Assembly (NCBI GenBank): GCA_026461075.1
Contig: JAPJNH010000057.1
Span: 1-40,502 of the forward strand
Length of the DNA: 40,502 nt
Direction: 5' to 3'
Source of the DNA: Chitinophagales bacterium
Lineage (GTDB): Bacteria > Bacteroidota > Bacteroidia > Chitinophagales > CAIODY01
A program made the translations under genes and the position numbers. The first letter of the stretch is position 1; the number at the start of each line of letters is the position of its first letter. Positions 1-8,090 of the stretch are shown here, piece by piece. The notes below the pieces were generated by a model. That model was not told the DNA's origin and ran no database searches. It saw nothing but the letters and a program-made list of their open reading frames with translations.

Positions 1-81
1 CTTGAATTGATTACTGCGAAGGCGTTTTAAAAAAAATCAAATAAAATTGTTTAAAAAATTTGAAAATAATTTCGAATAAAG

Positions 82-112
82 TTTGATAATTGAATAAATA
101 GTTCTACTTTTG
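82..112 (+). promoter_or_regulatory. Bacteroidota-type promoter of the ribosomal supercluster
   Basis: TTTG at 82-85 and TACTTTTG at 105-112 are separated by 19 nt. This matches the known Bacteroidota primary sigma-factor pattern (-33 TTTG, 19-21 nt, -7 TAnnTTTG) in both boxes. The flanking DNA is very AT-rich. Transcription should start a few bases after 112, giving rplC a leader of about 70 nt. It is the best promoter match in the window and drives at least the first genes of the S10-spc-alpha cluster. Confidence 0.85.
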
Positions 113-122
113 CGCTCCCATG

Positions 123-148
123 TTAGACATAGGAACGTTCTATGCTAA
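123..148 (+). promoter_or_regulatory. Inverted repeat in the rplC leader, possible autoregulatory hairpin
   Basis: The arms 123-136 (TTAGACATAGGAAC) and 137-148 (GTTCTATGCTAA) pair fully apart from single-base bulges at A127 and G133. Folded as RNA this gives a stem of about nine pairs (TTAG/CTAA plus CATAG/CTATG) closed by a short loop. It lies just after the expected transcription start and about 40 nt before the rplC start. No T-run follows, so it is not a simple terminator. In other bacteria, leaders of S10-type operons bind a ribosomal protein such as L4, whose gene is second here; that role is inference. Confidence 0.45.
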
Positions 149-189
149 CCGCTGGTTTCAAAATTAATTGAATTATTAACCTTATATCG

Positions 190-807
190 ATGAAAGCAAT
201 CCTTGGGAAAAAGATTGGCATGACCAGCATTTTTGATGCAGCTGGTAAAAACATCGCCTGCACGGTAATCGAAGCCGGTCCATGTGTAGTTACACAGGTA
301 AAAACCATTGCAACTGACGGCTATAACGCCCTTCAGTTAAGTTTCGGTAACAAAACCGAAAAATCAACTCCGGCCCCTTTAAAAGGTCACTTCTCTAAAT
401 CAAACACTGCTCCTAAATCTTATACACGCGAAATTCGCAATGCCTCTATGGACAAAAACCTAGGAGACGTTGTGGACGCTACTTTATTTGCTGAAGGCGA
501 AAAAGTAAGTGTTGTGTCTACAGCTAAAGGTCGCGGTTTCCAAGGTGTTGTAAAACGCCACGGATTTAGCGGGGTAGGTCAGGCGTCACACGGTCAGCAT
601 GATCGTAGTCGTGCACCTGGTTCTTTGGGTAACTCCTCTGACGCTAGTCGTGTAATGAAAGGTATGCGTATGGCTGGTCAAATGGGTAACAATCGCGTTA
701 AGATGAAAAACTTAAAGATTGTTAAAATATTCGCTGAGCAAAACTTGGTAGTTGTTAGTGGTTGTATCCCTGGCGCTCCTGGTCAGTATGTAATTATTGA
801 AAATTAA
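190..807 (+). CDS. rplC: 50S ribosomal protein L3
   Basis: This 205-residue protein is L3 (uL3), an early 50S assembly protein whose long central loop reaches the peptidyl-transferase centre. The family signature is clear: [15 protein letters not shown] at the N-terminus, [13 protein letters not shown] near residue 115, then SHG and GMRMAGQMG around residues 135-165. The length is normal for bacterial L3. The ATG at 190 is the first start after the promoter at 82-112, and no Shine-Dalgarno motif is visible. It is the first gene of the cluster in this window; rpsJ, which often precedes rplC, is not in the 189 nt before it. Confidence 0.98.
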   Translation: MKAILGKKIGMTSIFDAAGKNIACTVIEAGPCVVTQVKTIATDGYNALQLSFGNKTEKSTPAPLKGHFSKSNTAPKSYTREIRNASMDKNLGDVVDATLFAEGEKVSVVSTAKGRGFQGVVKRHGFSGVGQASHGQHDRSRAPGSLGNSSDASRVMKGMRMAGQMGNNRVKMKNLKIVKIFAEQNLVVVSGCIPGAPGQYVIIEN

Positions 808-836
808 TTGCTCACCTCTAAAAAAGTACAAAAGTT

Positions 837-1463
837 ATGAAACTAGATATTTTAAATAAGGAAGGTAAAGCAACCGGTTCACAAATTGATTTGAATGAAT
901 CAGTTTTCGGAATCGAACCAAATGAACACGTTGTTTATTTGAATGTGAAGCACTACTTAGCTAATCAACGTCAAGGTACGCACAGCACATTGACTCGTTC
1001 ATTTGTGAGTGGTTCTACAAGAAAGTTGCACAAACAAAAAGGTACAGGTGGTAGCCGTAAAGGTTCTATCAAGAATATCCAATATCCTGGTGGTCCTCGT
1101 GCCTTCGGTCCTGAACCTCGCGATTATGGTTTTAAATTGAACGCTAAAATGAAAGATCTTGCAAAACGCAGCATCTTGAGCGCTAAAATTAAAGCTAACA
1201 ACATTCGTGTAGTTGAAGACTTTGATTTGGATACTCCAAAAACAAAACAATACTTGAATTTCATTGCTAACATGAACATTGGTACTGCTAAGTCTTTAGT
1301 TGTTACTGCTGATGTTAAAAAGAACATGTTGTTAGGTTCTCGTAACGTACAACGTTCAGGTATGGTAACTGCTGACAACATGAATGCTTACCAATTGATT
1401 AATGCTGATACATTAATTCTTTCAGTAAGCGCAGTTAAACGTATCGAAGAAATTCTTAAATAA
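837..1463 (+). CDS. rplD: 50S ribosomal protein L4
   Basis: L4 (uL4), 208 residues, an early 50S assembly protein whose extended loop lines the polypeptide exit tunnel. The loop is recognisable around residues 65-105 by KLHKQKGTGGSRKG, GGPRAFGPEPRDY and LNAKMKDLAKRSILSAK. The gene follows rplC after 29 nt and precedes rplW by 21 nt. In Gammaproteobacteria L4 is the feedback regulator of the S10 operon. If that holds here, the hairpin in the rplC leader is the natural place to look, but this is inference. Confidence 0.98.
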   Translation: MKLDILNKEGKATGSQIDLNESVFGIEPNEHVVYLNVKHYLANQRQGTHSTLTRSFVSGSTRKLHKQKGTGGSRKGSIKNIQYPGGPRAFGPEPRDYGFKLNAKMKDLAKRSILSAKIKANNIRVVEDFDLDTPKTKQYLNFIANMNIGTAKSLVVTADVKKNMLLGSRNVQRSGMVTADNMNAYQLINADTLILSVSAVKRIEEILK

Positions 1464-1484
1464 GCCCGTTAAAACAAAGCGATC

Positions 1485-1775
1485 ATGGAAATCATTATCC
1501 GCCCGATAGTAACAGAAAAATTGACCCAGTTGACTGAAAAGCAACATAAATACGGGTTTGTCGTGAATCCTCGCGCCAATAAGTTACAAATTAAGTCTGC
1601 TGTAGAAAAAATGTACAACGTTACAGTTGAAGCAGTTAACACAGCTACAATGCCTGGTAAATCTATCCAACGTTATACTAAGAAAGGTTTCACTACCGGC
1701 CGTAAGCCATCTTACAAGAAAGCTTATGTAACTGTAAGCGCTAACGATACAATCGATTTTTACGGTAACGTTTAA
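1485..1775 (+). CDS. rplW: 50S ribosomal protein L23
   Basis: L23 (uL23), 96 residues, sits at the tunnel exit and forms the docking site for trigger factor and SRP. The family pattern is visible from the start: IIRPIVTEKLTQL, then YGFVVNPRANKLQIKSAVEKMYNV, shown here only as its order of strand and helix, and the basic TMPGKSIQRYTKKGF loop. The length is standard. It lies 21 nt after rplD and 35 nt before rplB, in the conserved order. The start ATG follows 'gatc' without a Shine-Dalgarno sequence. Confidence 0.97.
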   Translation: MEIIIRPIVTEKLTQLTEKQHKYGFVVNPRANKLQIKSAVEKMYNVTVEAVNTATMPGKSIQRYTKKGFTTGRKPSYKKAYVTVSANDTIDFYGNV

Positions 1776-1810
1776 TTCATTAATTAACTAATTCGAAAAC
1801 GAGCTAAATC

Positions 1811-2653
1811 ATGGCTTTAAAGAAATACAAACCAATAACAGCAGGAACTCGTCACCGCATAGGTAATGCTTATGCTGAGGTTACTGTGACTAAGTCTAAT
1901 CCAGAAAAGTCTTTGACTGAATATATTTCTGGAACAGGTGGACGTAATGCTCAAGGTCGTCGTAGCATGCGCTACATCGGCGGTGGTCACAAAAAATTGT
2001 ATCGTATCATCGATTTCAAACGTAACAAGTTTGATATCCCTGCTACAGTTAAGACTGTTGAGTATGATCCAAACCGTTCAGCTTTCATCGCATTGTTGAA
2101 CTACGCTGATGGTGAAAAACGTTATATCATCGCTCCTGATGGTATTAAGGTTGGCCAAACAGTTATGAGTGGTACAAAAGCTACTCCTGAAGTTGGTAAT
2201 GCAATGAAGATTAAAGATATTCCATTAGGAACTATCATTCACAATATCGAGTTACGTCCTGGTCAAGGTGGTGCAATTGCCCGTTCTGCAGGTACTTATG
2301 CTCAGTTAGCTGCGAAAGACGTTCGTTATGCTACTATCAAATTGCCTTCTGGTGAGACTCGTATGATTTTGATGGAATGTTTTGCTACAATTGGCTCTAC
2401 ATCAAATCCTGATCACAACTTACAACAATTAGGTAAAGCGGGTCGTAGCCGTTGGAGAGGTATTCGTCCTCGTAACCGTGCGGTAGCGATGAACCCTGTA
2501 GATCACCCGATGGGTGGTGGTGAAGGTAAAGCTTCAGGTGGTCAGCCTCGTACTCGCCGTGGTATCAAATCAAGAGGTTTGAAAACACGCGCTCCGAAGA
2601 ATCCAAACAATCGTTTTATCATCACGCGTCGTAACGGTCGCAAATTGTCTTAA
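1811..2653 (+). CDS. rplB: 50S ribosomal protein L2
   Basis: L2 (uL2), 280 residues, is needed for subunit association and for peptidyl-transferase activity. The protein begins [16 protein letters not shown] and has the glycine-rich [20 protein letters not shown] stretch near residues 42-61. The C-terminal region contains [19 protein letters not shown] (about residues 228-246), which carries the conserved histidine near the catalytic centre, followed by the basic tail with [13 protein letters not shown]. Length and position after rplW are typical. Nothing unusual is seen. Confidence 0.98.
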   Translation: MALKKYKPITAGTRHRIGNAYAEVTVTKSNPEKSLTEYISGTGGRNAQGRRSMRYIGGGHKKLYRIIDFKRNKFDIPATVKTVEYDPNRSAFIALLNYADGEKRYIIAPDGIKVGQTVMSGTKATPEVGNAMKIKDIPLGTIIHNIELRPGQGGAIARSAGTYAQLAAKDVRYATIKLPSGETRMILMECFATIGSTSNPDHNLQQLGKAGRSRWRGIRPRNRAVAMNPVDHPMGGGEGKASGGQPRTRRGIKSRGLKTRAPKNPNNRFIITRRNGRKLS

Positions 2654-2679
2654 TCCCTTTAAACTAGAAGCACAATAAT

Positions 2680-2943
2680 ATGGCTCGCTCAATTAAAAAA
2701 GGTCCTTACGTAGATCATAACCTTCAAGGTAAACTAGATAAGATGAATGACGGTTCTGCTAAAAGAGCTGTTATCAAAACTTGGAGTCGTCGTAGTATGA
2801 TTACTCCAGATTTCGTTGGACATACCTTGGCAGTTCACAATGGCAATAAGTTCATCCCTGTTTATGTAGGGGAGAACATGGTTGGTCACAAATTAGGTGA
2901 ATTCTCTCCAACCCGTACATTCAAAGGACACTCAGCTAAATAA
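2680..2943 (+). CDS. rpsS: 30S ribosomal protein S19
   Basis: S19 (uS19), 87 residues, is in the 30S head and contacts S13 and the A-site finger bridge. The match is clear over the full length: [15 protein letters not shown], then [20 protein letters not shown], and the C-terminal [16 protein letters not shown]. It starts 26 nt after rplB in the conserved S10-operon order. The upstream 'aagcacaataat' contains no Shine-Dalgarno motif. Confidence 0.98.
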   Translation: MARSIKKGPYVDHNLQGKLDKMNDGSAKRAVIKTWSRRSMITPDFVGHTLAVHNGNKFIPVYVGENMVGHKLGEFSPTRTFKGHSAK

Positions 2944-2974
2944 TAATAATCCTTAAAGTCACAAAATAGACCAA

Positions 2975-3334
2975 ATGGAAGCAATAGCAAGATTAAGGAA
3001 TCATCCGACTTCTACCCGTAAGATGCGTTTAATGGCAGATCTTATCCGTGGTAAGCAAGTAGAACAAGCTTTAGGCATTTTGCAATTTACCAAGAAACAT
3101 AACTCTACACCTCTTCATAAGTTGTTGTTGAGCGCTATTGATAATTGGAAGCAAAAGAATCCAGGTAGCCGCCCTGAAGATAGCAACTTGGTTGTTAAAA
3201 CGATTATGGTTGACCAAGGTGTTACCATCCGTCGTTATACAAACGCGCCTCAAGGTCGTATGTATCGTATCCGTAAGCGTAGTAACCACGTTACTATCGT
3301 TGTGGATTCAAAAGTAGAAAACGTTAAAGCATAA
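2975..3334 (+). CDS. rplV: 50S ribosomal protein L22
   Basis: L22 (uL22), 119 residues, has a globular part on the 50S surface and a beta-hairpin extending into the exit tunnel. Recognised by ARLRNHPTSTRKMRLMADL and IRGKQVEQALGIL at the N-terminus and by the tunnel hairpin region around APQGRMYRIRKRSNHVTIVV near the end. Length is typical. It sits 31 nt after rpsS and 25 nt before rpsC. Several stacked stop-like TAA triplets lie directly after the rpsS stop codon. Confidence 0.97.
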   Translation: MEAIARLRNHPTSTRKMRLMADLIRGKQVEQALGILQFTKKHNSTPLHKLLLSAIDNWKQKNPGSRPEDSNLVVKTIMVDQGVTIRRYTNAPQGRMYRIRKRSNHVTIVVDSKVENVKA

Positions 3335-3359
3335 TTATCAACATTACAAATAAACGATA

Positions 3360-4115
3360 ATGGGTCAAAAAGCCAATCCGATAGGAAACCGTTTAGGAAT
3401 TGTTCGCGGCTGGGAATCTAGCTGGTTCGGTAACAAAGCCGACTTTGCCGGAAAATTGTTGGAAGACGATAAAATCCGCAAATATCTTAAAGCTCGTATA
3501 AACAAAGGAGGTATCTCTAAAATGGTTATCGAGCGTACTTTGAAACGCTTAATCATCACCATCCATACTTCACGTCCTGGTATCATTATCGGTAAAGAAG
3601 GCAAGGAAGTAGATCGTATCAAAGAAGAGTTGAACAAACTTACAGGTAAAGACGTTCAAATCAACATTGTTGAAATTCGTCGTCCTGAATTGGATGCAGC
3701 TATTATCGCAGATACAATCGCTCGTCAAATCGAAAGCCGTATCAACTTCAAACGTGCAATGAAAATGGCTATGCAGTCATCTATGCGCATGGGAGCTGAA
3801 GGTATCAAAATCAAGTGTGGTGGTCGTTTAGGTGGTGCAGAAATCGCGCGTACTGAAGAAGTAAAACAAGGTCGTGTACCTTTACATACCTTCCGTGCTG
3901 ATATCGATTATGCGCACGCAGAAGCGTTAACTGTATATGGTATCATCGGTATCAAGGTTTGGGTTTGTCGCGGTGAAGTTTTCGGAAAGCGTGACTTAAA
4001 CATGAACTTCGGTACAAAAGCAGACGGTAACAATGCGAACGAAACTCGCGGAGATCGTCGTGATGACCGCCGCGGTGGTGGAGACAGAAGAGGTGGAGGC
4101 CGCAATCGCAACTAA
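3360..4115 (+). CDS. rpsC: 30S ribosomal protein S3 with arginine/glycine-rich tail
   Basis: S3 (uS3), 251 residues, lies at the mRNA entry channel and contributes to helicase activity. The N-terminus [18 protein letters not shown] is diagnostic. The KH domain has the GxxG loop in [16 protein letters not shown] near residues 73-88, and the C-terminal domain has [20 protein letters not shown]. After about residue 216 the chain continues into a low-complexity tail of R, G, D and N (blocks such as [18 protein letters not shown]) not needed for the core fold. The stop codon overlaps a 12-bp palindrome, CTAATTAATTAG, at 4112-4123. Confidence 0.97.
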   Translation: MGQKANPIGNRLGIVRGWESSWFGNKADFAGKLLEDDKIRKYLKARINKGGISKMVIERTLKRLIITIHTSRPGIIIGKEGKEVDRIKEELNKLTGKDVQINIVEIRRPELDAAIIADTIARQIESRINFKRAMKMAMQSSMRMGAEGIKIKCGGRLGGAEIARTEEVKQGRVPLHTFRADIDYAHAEALTVYGIIGIKVWVCRGEVFGKRDLNMNFGTKADGNNANETRGDRRDDRRGGGDRRGGGRNRN

Positions 4116-4151
4116 TTAATTAGAACTGATAACACGAAATACATTTAGACA

Positions 4152-4571
4152 ATGTTACAGCCAAAAAAAGTAAAATACCGCAAACAACAGCGCGGAATGA
4201 TGAAAGGAAACGCTAAGCGTGGAGCAACCGTTTCTTTTGGATCTTTCGGTTTGAAAGCATTAGAAGAATGCTGGATGTCAAGCCGTCAAATTGAAGCAGC
4301 TCGTATCGCATTAACGCGTCATATGAAACGTGAGGGTTCTGTTTGGATCCGCGTTTTCCCTGATAAGCCTGTAACGAAGAAGCCAGCAGAGGTGCGTATG
4401 GGTAAAGGTAAAGGTAACCCAGAAGAATGGGCAGCTGTAGTAAAACCTGGACGTATTCTTTTCGAAGCGGACGGAGTTCCTTTGAAAGTTGCTCAAGAAG
4501 CATTATCTTTGGCAGCCCAAAAGTTGCCAATCGCAACTAAATTCGTAATTCGTCACGATTTCGCTGAATAA
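4152..4571 (+). CDS. rplP: 50S ribosomal protein L16
   Basis: L16 (uL16), 139 residues, helps position the A-site tRNA on the 50S subunit. Recognised by [19 protein letters not shown], by [20 protein letters not shown], and by the very conserved [20 protein letters not shown] block (about residues 79-98). That block includes the arginine that is hydroxylated in some bacteria. The length is standard. It follows rpsC after 36 nt and is only 12 nt ahead of rpmC, so these two are likely translated in close succession. Confidence 0.98.
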   Translation: MLQPKKVKYRKQQRGMMKGNAKRGATVSFGSFGLKALEECWMSSRQIEAARIALTRHMKREGSVWIRVFPDKPVTKKPAEVRMGKGKGNPEEWAAVVKPGRILFEADGVPLKVAQEALSLAAQKLPIATKFVIRHDFAE

Positions 4572-4583
4572 AAAACTAAGACT

Positions 4584-4775
4584 ATGTCAAAGGTAAAAGA
4601 AAACTACAACAACTACTCTGCAGAAGAGTTGATCAATAAAATTGAAGAAGAGAAAACAATGTTGGGTAAAATGAAATTTAACCACAAAGTTACTCCAATC
4701 GAAAACCCAATGAGCATTCGCCAAATCCGTCGCAACATTGCACGTATGGCAACTGCTTTGAGCGCTAAAAATTAA
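4584..4775 (+). CDS. rpmC: 50S ribosomal protein L29
   Basis: L29 (uL29), 63 residues, is a small helical hairpin near the tunnel exit, next to L23. The two helices are visible: [20 protein letters not shown] and the C-terminal [18 protein letters not shown], separated by a turn. Length and position between rplP and rpsQ are as in the conserved S10 operon. Sequence conservation in L29 is low in general, so the identification rests on both the helical pattern and the gene order. Confidence 0.95.
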   Translation: MSKVKENYNNYSAEELINKIEEEKTMLGKMKFNHKVTPIENPMSIRQIRRNIARMATALSAKN

Positions 4776-4801
4776 TACTCAAAACGATCTCACTAAATAA
4801 C

Positions 4802-5062
4802 ATGACAGAAGTTCGTAACCTAAGAAAAACACGTATCGGTGTTGTATCCAGCAACAAAATGGAGAAAACAATTACCGTTACTGTTGAGCGTAAAGTAAAG
4901 CACGCTAAATATGGTAAGTTCTTGAAACAAACCAAGAAGTTCCATGCACACGACGAGAAAGGGGAGTGCAATATCGGTGATACCGTTAAAATCATGGAGA
5001 CTCGTCCTTTGAGTAAGACTAAGCGCTGGCGTTTGGTTGAAATTTTGGAAAGAGCAAAATAA
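4802..5062 (+). CDS. rpsQ: 30S ribosomal protein S17
   Basis: S17 (uS17), 86 residues, is a primary 16S-binding protein with an OB fold. The family pattern is plain: [19 protein letters not shown], then [20 protein letters not shown], and the C-terminal [19 protein letters not shown] with the [11 protein letters not shown] signature. It starts 26 nt after rpmC and is the last gene of the classical S10 operon. rplN (first spc gene) follows after only 28 nt with no terminator between them, so S10 and spc are fused here. Confidence 0.97.
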   Translation: MTEVRNLRKTRIGVVSSNKMEKTITVTVERKVKHAKYGKFLKQTKKFHAHDEKGECNIGDTVKIMETRPLSKTKRWRLVEILERAK

Positions 5063-5090
5063 TTTTTGACCCTAAAACATTTGATAGAAA

Positions 5091-5459
5091 ATGATACAAA
5101 CAGAAAGCCGTTTACGCGTAGCTGACAATAGTGGTGCTAAAGAAGTTCTTTGCATCCGCGTTTTAGGAAACAGTGGTCAGCGTTATGCTACAATTGGTGA
5201 CAAAATCGTTGTTACCGTGAAAGATGCATTACCTAACGGTGGTGTTAAGAAAGGTACAGTTTCTAAAGCTGTTATCGTTCGTACTTCTCATAAATTCCGT
5301 CGTAAAGATGGTTCTTATATCTTCTTTGATGACAATGCAGTAGTATTGTTAAATACACAAGACGAACCTCGCGGTACTCGTATCTTCGGGCCAGTAGCTC
5401 GTGAACTCCGTGAGAAAAACTATATGAAAATTGTTTCATTAGCCCCTGAGGTTCTTTAA
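5091..5459 (+). CDS. rplN: 50S ribosomal protein L14
   Basis: L14 (uL14), 122 residues, forms intersubunit bridges and is the binding site of the silencing factor RsfS. It starts [19 protein letters not shown] and has [40 protein letters not shown] and [20 protein letters not shown]. The length of 122 is the exact standard size for bacterial L14. It opens the spc part of the cluster, with 28 nt to rpsQ before it and 11 nt to rplX after it. Confidence 0.98.
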   Translation: MIQTESRLRVADNSGAKEVLCIRVLGNSGQRYATIGDKIVVTVKDALPNGGVKKGTVSKAVIVRTSHKFRRKDGSYIFFDDNAVVLLNTQDEPRGTRIFGPVARELREKNYMKIVSLAPEVL

Positions 5460-5470
5460 ATCTTAAGATC

Positions 5471-5794
5471 ATGACAAGATTCGCAACGAAATTACACGTA
5501 AAAAAAGGAGATATGGTTAAGGTTATCTCCGGCGACAATAAAGGTAAAACAGGACGTATCGTTTCTGTTTCCCCTAAAACGTCTCGCGCAATTGTAGAAG
5601 GTTTGAATATGGTTTCTCGCCATACTAAGCCTAACGCGCAAAATCCTCAAGGTGCTATCATTAAGAAAGAAGCTCCAATCCATATCAGTAATTTGATGGT
5701 TATGTCTGGTAGTACGCCAAGTCGTATCGGACGTAAAGTAGAAGGTGACAAGATTGTTCGTGTTGCTAAAAAGACTGGTGAAGTTTTAAAATAA
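5471..5794 (+). CDS. rplX: 50S ribosomal protein L24
   Basis: L24 (uL24), 107 residues, starts 50S assembly by binding the 5' part of 23S rRNA. The KOW motif is visible at about residues 12-38 (KKGDMVKVISGDNKGKTGRI), followed by EGLNMVSRHTKPNAQNPQG and PIHISNLMV, which are typical of bacterial L24. The gene starts 11 nt after rplN, a spacing that suggests translational coupling. Length is normal. Confidence 0.97.
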   Translation: MTRFATKLHVKKGDMVKVISGDNKGKTGRIVSVSPKTSRAIVEGLNMVSRHTKPNAQNPQGAIIKKEAPIHISNLMVMSGSTPSRIGRKVEGDKIVRVAKKTGEVLK

Positions 5795-5813
5795 TTAAAC
5801 AGTAGAGAATACA

Positions 5814-6365
5814 ATGACATACATTCCTCGTTTAAAAGAGAAATACACAAAAGAAGTTGCTCCTGCTTTAAAGGAAAAACATTCTTATAAAAGCGTTATG
5901 CAAGTTCCTCGTATTACGAAGATCTCCATTAACCAAGGTTTAGGCCGTATCGCAGGTGACAAGAAATTGTTAGAATTAGCAATTGAAGAATTGTCTACAA
6001 TCGCTGGTCAACGTGCAGTTACTTCTAAATCACGTAAAGATATCTCTAACTTCAAATTACGTTCTGGCATGCCAGTAGGCGCTCGCGTAACTTTACGTGG
6101 AGACAGAATGTATGAATTTTTAGACCGTTTAATCGCTGTTGCACTTCCTCGTGTACGTGATTTCAAAGGTATCAACGATAAAGCATTCGATGGTCGAGGT
6201 AACTACACATTAGGTGTTACCGAGCAAATCATCTTCCCAGAGATCGATATTGACAAAGTATCAAAGATCAATGGTATGGATATTACCATCGTTACAACTG
6301 CCACTAACGACGAAGAAGCTAAGAGCTTGTTAGTTGAAATGGGCATGCCTTTCAAAAAAGATTAA
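5814..6365 (+). CDS. rplE: 50S ribosomal protein L5
   Basis: L5 (uL5), 183 residues, binds 5S rRNA and contacts the P-site tRNA. Recognised by [20 protein letters not shown], by the [19 protein letters not shown] segment, by [19 protein letters not shown] and [19 protein letters not shown], and by the C-terminal [16 protein letters not shown]. Length and placement after rplX are standard. Nothing unusual is seen. Confidence 0.98.
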   Translation: MTYIPRLKEKYTKEVAPALKEKHSYKSVMQVPRITKISINQGLGRIAGDKKLLELAIEELSTIAGQRAVTSKSRKDISNFKLRSGMPVGARVTLRGDRMYEFLDRLIAVALPRVRDFKGINDKAFDGRGNYTLGVTEQIIFPEIDIDKVSKINGMDITIVTTATNDEEAKSLLVEMGMPFKKD

Positions 6366-6396
6366 TTCACTAAGATAAAAACACAAAACCGATAGG

Positions 6397-6666
6397 ATGG
6401 CAAAAAAATCTGTTATCGCTCGTCAACGCAAAAGAGAACATTTGGTTGAATTATATGCTGAACGTCGTAAGGCTTTGAAAGAAGCTGGTGATTTCGAGGC
6501 GTTAGATAAACTTCCTCGTAACTCAGCAAAAGTACGTCTTCGTAACCGTTGTCAATTGACTGGTCGCCCACGTGCTTACAACCGCTTATTCGGTTTGTCT
6601 CGTAACAAACTACGTGAATTAGCAATGAATGGTAAAATACCTGGAGTACGTAAAGCTTCTTGGTAA
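6397..6666 (+). CDS. rpsN: 30S ribosomal protein S14, long zinc-free type
   Basis: S14 (uS14), 89 residues, is a late assembly protein of the 30S head. It is the long type, starting [20 protein letters not shown] and ending in [14 protein letters not shown] and [11 protein letters not shown]. The only cysteine lies in [12 protein letters not shown], and the CxxC pairs that bind zinc in the short (about 61-residue) form are absent. It is therefore the zinc-independent variant. It lies between rplE and rpsH, the usual place. Confidence 0.97.
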   Translation: MAKKSVIARQRKREHLVELYAERRKALKEAGDFEALDKLPRNSAKVRLRNRCQLTGRPRAYNRLFGLSRNKLRELAMNGKIPGVRKASW

Positions 6667-6695
6667 TACTTTAAATTTAAATACATTAATTAGCA

Positions 6696-7097
6696 ATGAT
6701 AACCGATCCAATTTCAGATTTTTTGACACGTTTGCGTAATGCTCAAATGGCGCGTCATCGTGTTGTAGATATCCCTGCTTCTAATCTTAAAAAGAAGCTT
6801 ACGGAAATTCTATACCAGAAAGGTTATATCCACAAATACACCTTCCAGGAAACTCCTAACAAACAAGGTGTTATCAAAATCGCTTTGAAGTATGATGCGG
6901 TAACTAAGTTACCAGCTATCCGTGAAATGGTTCGCGTAAGCCGTCCAGGTCTACGTAAGTATAGCGGAATGCATGATATCAAACGCGTGAAGAATGGTTT
7001 GGGTATTGCCATCGTTTCTACATCTAAAGGTATAATGACAGATAAAGAAGCTCGTAACAGTAATGTTGGTGGCGAAGTATTGTGTCATATTTTCTAA
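6696..7097 (+). CDS. rpsH: 30S ribosomal protein S8
   Basis: S8 (uS8), 133 residues, binds the central domain of 16S rRNA. The protein starts MITDPISDFLTRLRNAQMAR and ends in GLGIAIVSTSKGIMTDKEAR followed by GGEVLCHIF. The segment VSTSKGIMTDKEAR, close to the classical STSKGxMTDxxAR motif, is diagnostic. In E. coli, S8 represses the spc operon by binding mRNA near rplE. No sequence resembling that site was identified here by eye. Spacing is 29 nt from rpsN and 20 nt to rplF. Confidence 0.98.
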   Translation: MITDPISDFLTRLRNAQMARHRVVDIPASNLKKKLTEILYQKGYIHKYTFQETPNKQGVIKIALKYDAVTKLPAIREMVRVSRPGLRKYSGMHDIKRVKNGLGIAIVSTSKGIMTDKEARNSNVGGEVLCHIF

Positions 7098-7117
7098 TAG
7101 CTCATTAAAAAATTACT

Positions 7118-7672
7118 ATGTCTCGTATAGGTAAAGCTCCAATCACTCTTCCAAAAGGCGTAACAGTTACTGTTGCTCCTAATAATGAAGTGACTGTTAA
7201 AGGTCCAAAAGGGGAGTTGTCTCGTAAGATTGACAGCGATATTCAATTAGTTGTATCTGGTGATACATTAACAGTTGAACGCCCAACTAACCAAAAGCGT
7301 CACAAAGCACTTCACGGTTTATACCGCGCTTTGATAGCTAATATGGTTACAGGTGTAGCTGAAGGTTATACTAAAAAATTAGAATTAGTGGGTGTGGGTT
7401 TCAAAGCTAGCAACACTGGTCAAAATTTAGATATTGCTGTGGGTTACTCTCACAATATTATCATCCAATTGCCAAAAGAAATTAAGGTTGCTACTGCAAC
7501 TGAAAAAGGTTCTAACCCAATCGTTACTTTAGAAAGTCATGATAAGGAATTGTTGGGTGCTATTTCTGCAAAGATTCGTTCATTACGTAAGCCTGAGCCA
7601 TACAAAGGAAAGGGTATCAAATACGTTGGCGAAGTATTGCGTCGTAAGGCTGGTAAAACTGCAGGTAAATAA
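7118..7672 (+). CDS. rplF: 50S ribosomal protein L6
   Basis: L6 (uL6), 184 residues, is made of two similar domains at the base of the factor-binding region. The N-terminal MSRIGKAPITLPKGVTV and the C-terminal RSLRKPEPYKGKGIKYVGE are diagnostic, as is LVGVGFKASNTGQNLDIAVG in the middle. Length is normal. The 45-nt gap to rplR contains a perfect inverted repeat, annotated separately. Confidence 0.98.
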   Translation: MSRIGKAPITLPKGVTVTVAPNNEVTVKGPKGELSRKIDSDIQLVVSGDTLTVERPTNQKRHKALHGLYRALIANMVTGVAEGYTKKLELVGVGFKASNTGQNLDIAVGYSHNIIIQLPKEIKVATATEKGSNPIVTLESHDKELLGAISAKIRSLRKPEPYKGKGIKYVGEVLRRKAGKTAGK

Positions 7673-7680
7673 TATTCAAT

Positions 7681-7701
7681 CGTTACATCCGGGATGTAAC
7701 G
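7681..7701 (+). promoter_or_regulatory. Perfect hairpin between rplF and rplR
   Basis: The arms CGTTACATCC (7681-7690) and GGATGTAACG (7692-7701) are perfect reverse complements around one central G. As RNA this gives nine base pairs with a three-base loop. No T-run follows (next bases gcaaacaaaatag), so it is not an intrinsic terminator. It ends 16 nt before the rplR start. It could be a protein-binding site, a processing site or a stability element; the sequence alone does not say which. Confidence 0.6.
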
Positions 7702-7717
7702 GCAAACAAAATAGAAA

Positions 7718-8068
7718 ATGGTTAATCATAATTCCACTCGTAGAGAAAAAATCAAATCACGTAGCCGTCAAACGTTACATGGTACTTCTGAGCGTCCGCG
7801 CTTGTGTGTGTTCCGTAGTACTGCTGAAATTTATGTTCAGTTGATTAATGACGACACGCATACTGTTGTTGCTACATCTTCTTCTCTTAAGAAAGGTTTT
7901 CCTAAGGTTGCTAAGACTGAAAAGTCAAAATTAGTAGGTAAGGAAATCGCTGAAATCGCAAAAGCGGCTGGTATTACTAACGTAGTATTTGATCGTAATG
8001 GTTTCTTATATCATGGTCGTGTTAAAGCCGTTGCTGATGCAGCACGTGAAGCAGGACTTAATTTCTAA
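7718..8068 (+). CDS. rplR: 50S ribosomal protein L18
   Basis: L18 (uL18), 116 residues, binds 5S rRNA together with L5. It is recognised by the basic N-terminus with RREKIKSRSRQTLHGTSERP, then RLCVFRSTAEIYVQLINDD, and the C-terminal FDRNGFLYHGRVKAVADAAR followed by EAGLNF. Length is typical. It is preceded by a strong non-terminator hairpin and followed by rpsE after 22 nt. Confidence 0.97.
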   Translation: MVNHNSTRREKIKSRSRQTLHGTSERPRLCVFRSTAEIYVQLINDDTHTVVATSSSLKKGFPKVAKTEKSKLVGKEIAEIAKAAGITNVVFDRNGFLYHGRVKAVADAAREAGLNF

Positions 8069-8090
8069 TCAAAAACATTGAAACAATCAT

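Noticed and set aside
1-30. Open frame LELITAKAF followed by TAA at the left edge
   Set aside because: Only nine codons are visible and they do not match the S10 C-terminus or another protein I recognise; it may be the end of an upstream gene, but this cannot be supported.
7539-7844. 101-codon frame bridging rplF and rplR
   Set aside because: Overlaps both genes in another frame and runs through the hairpin; no recognisable protein.
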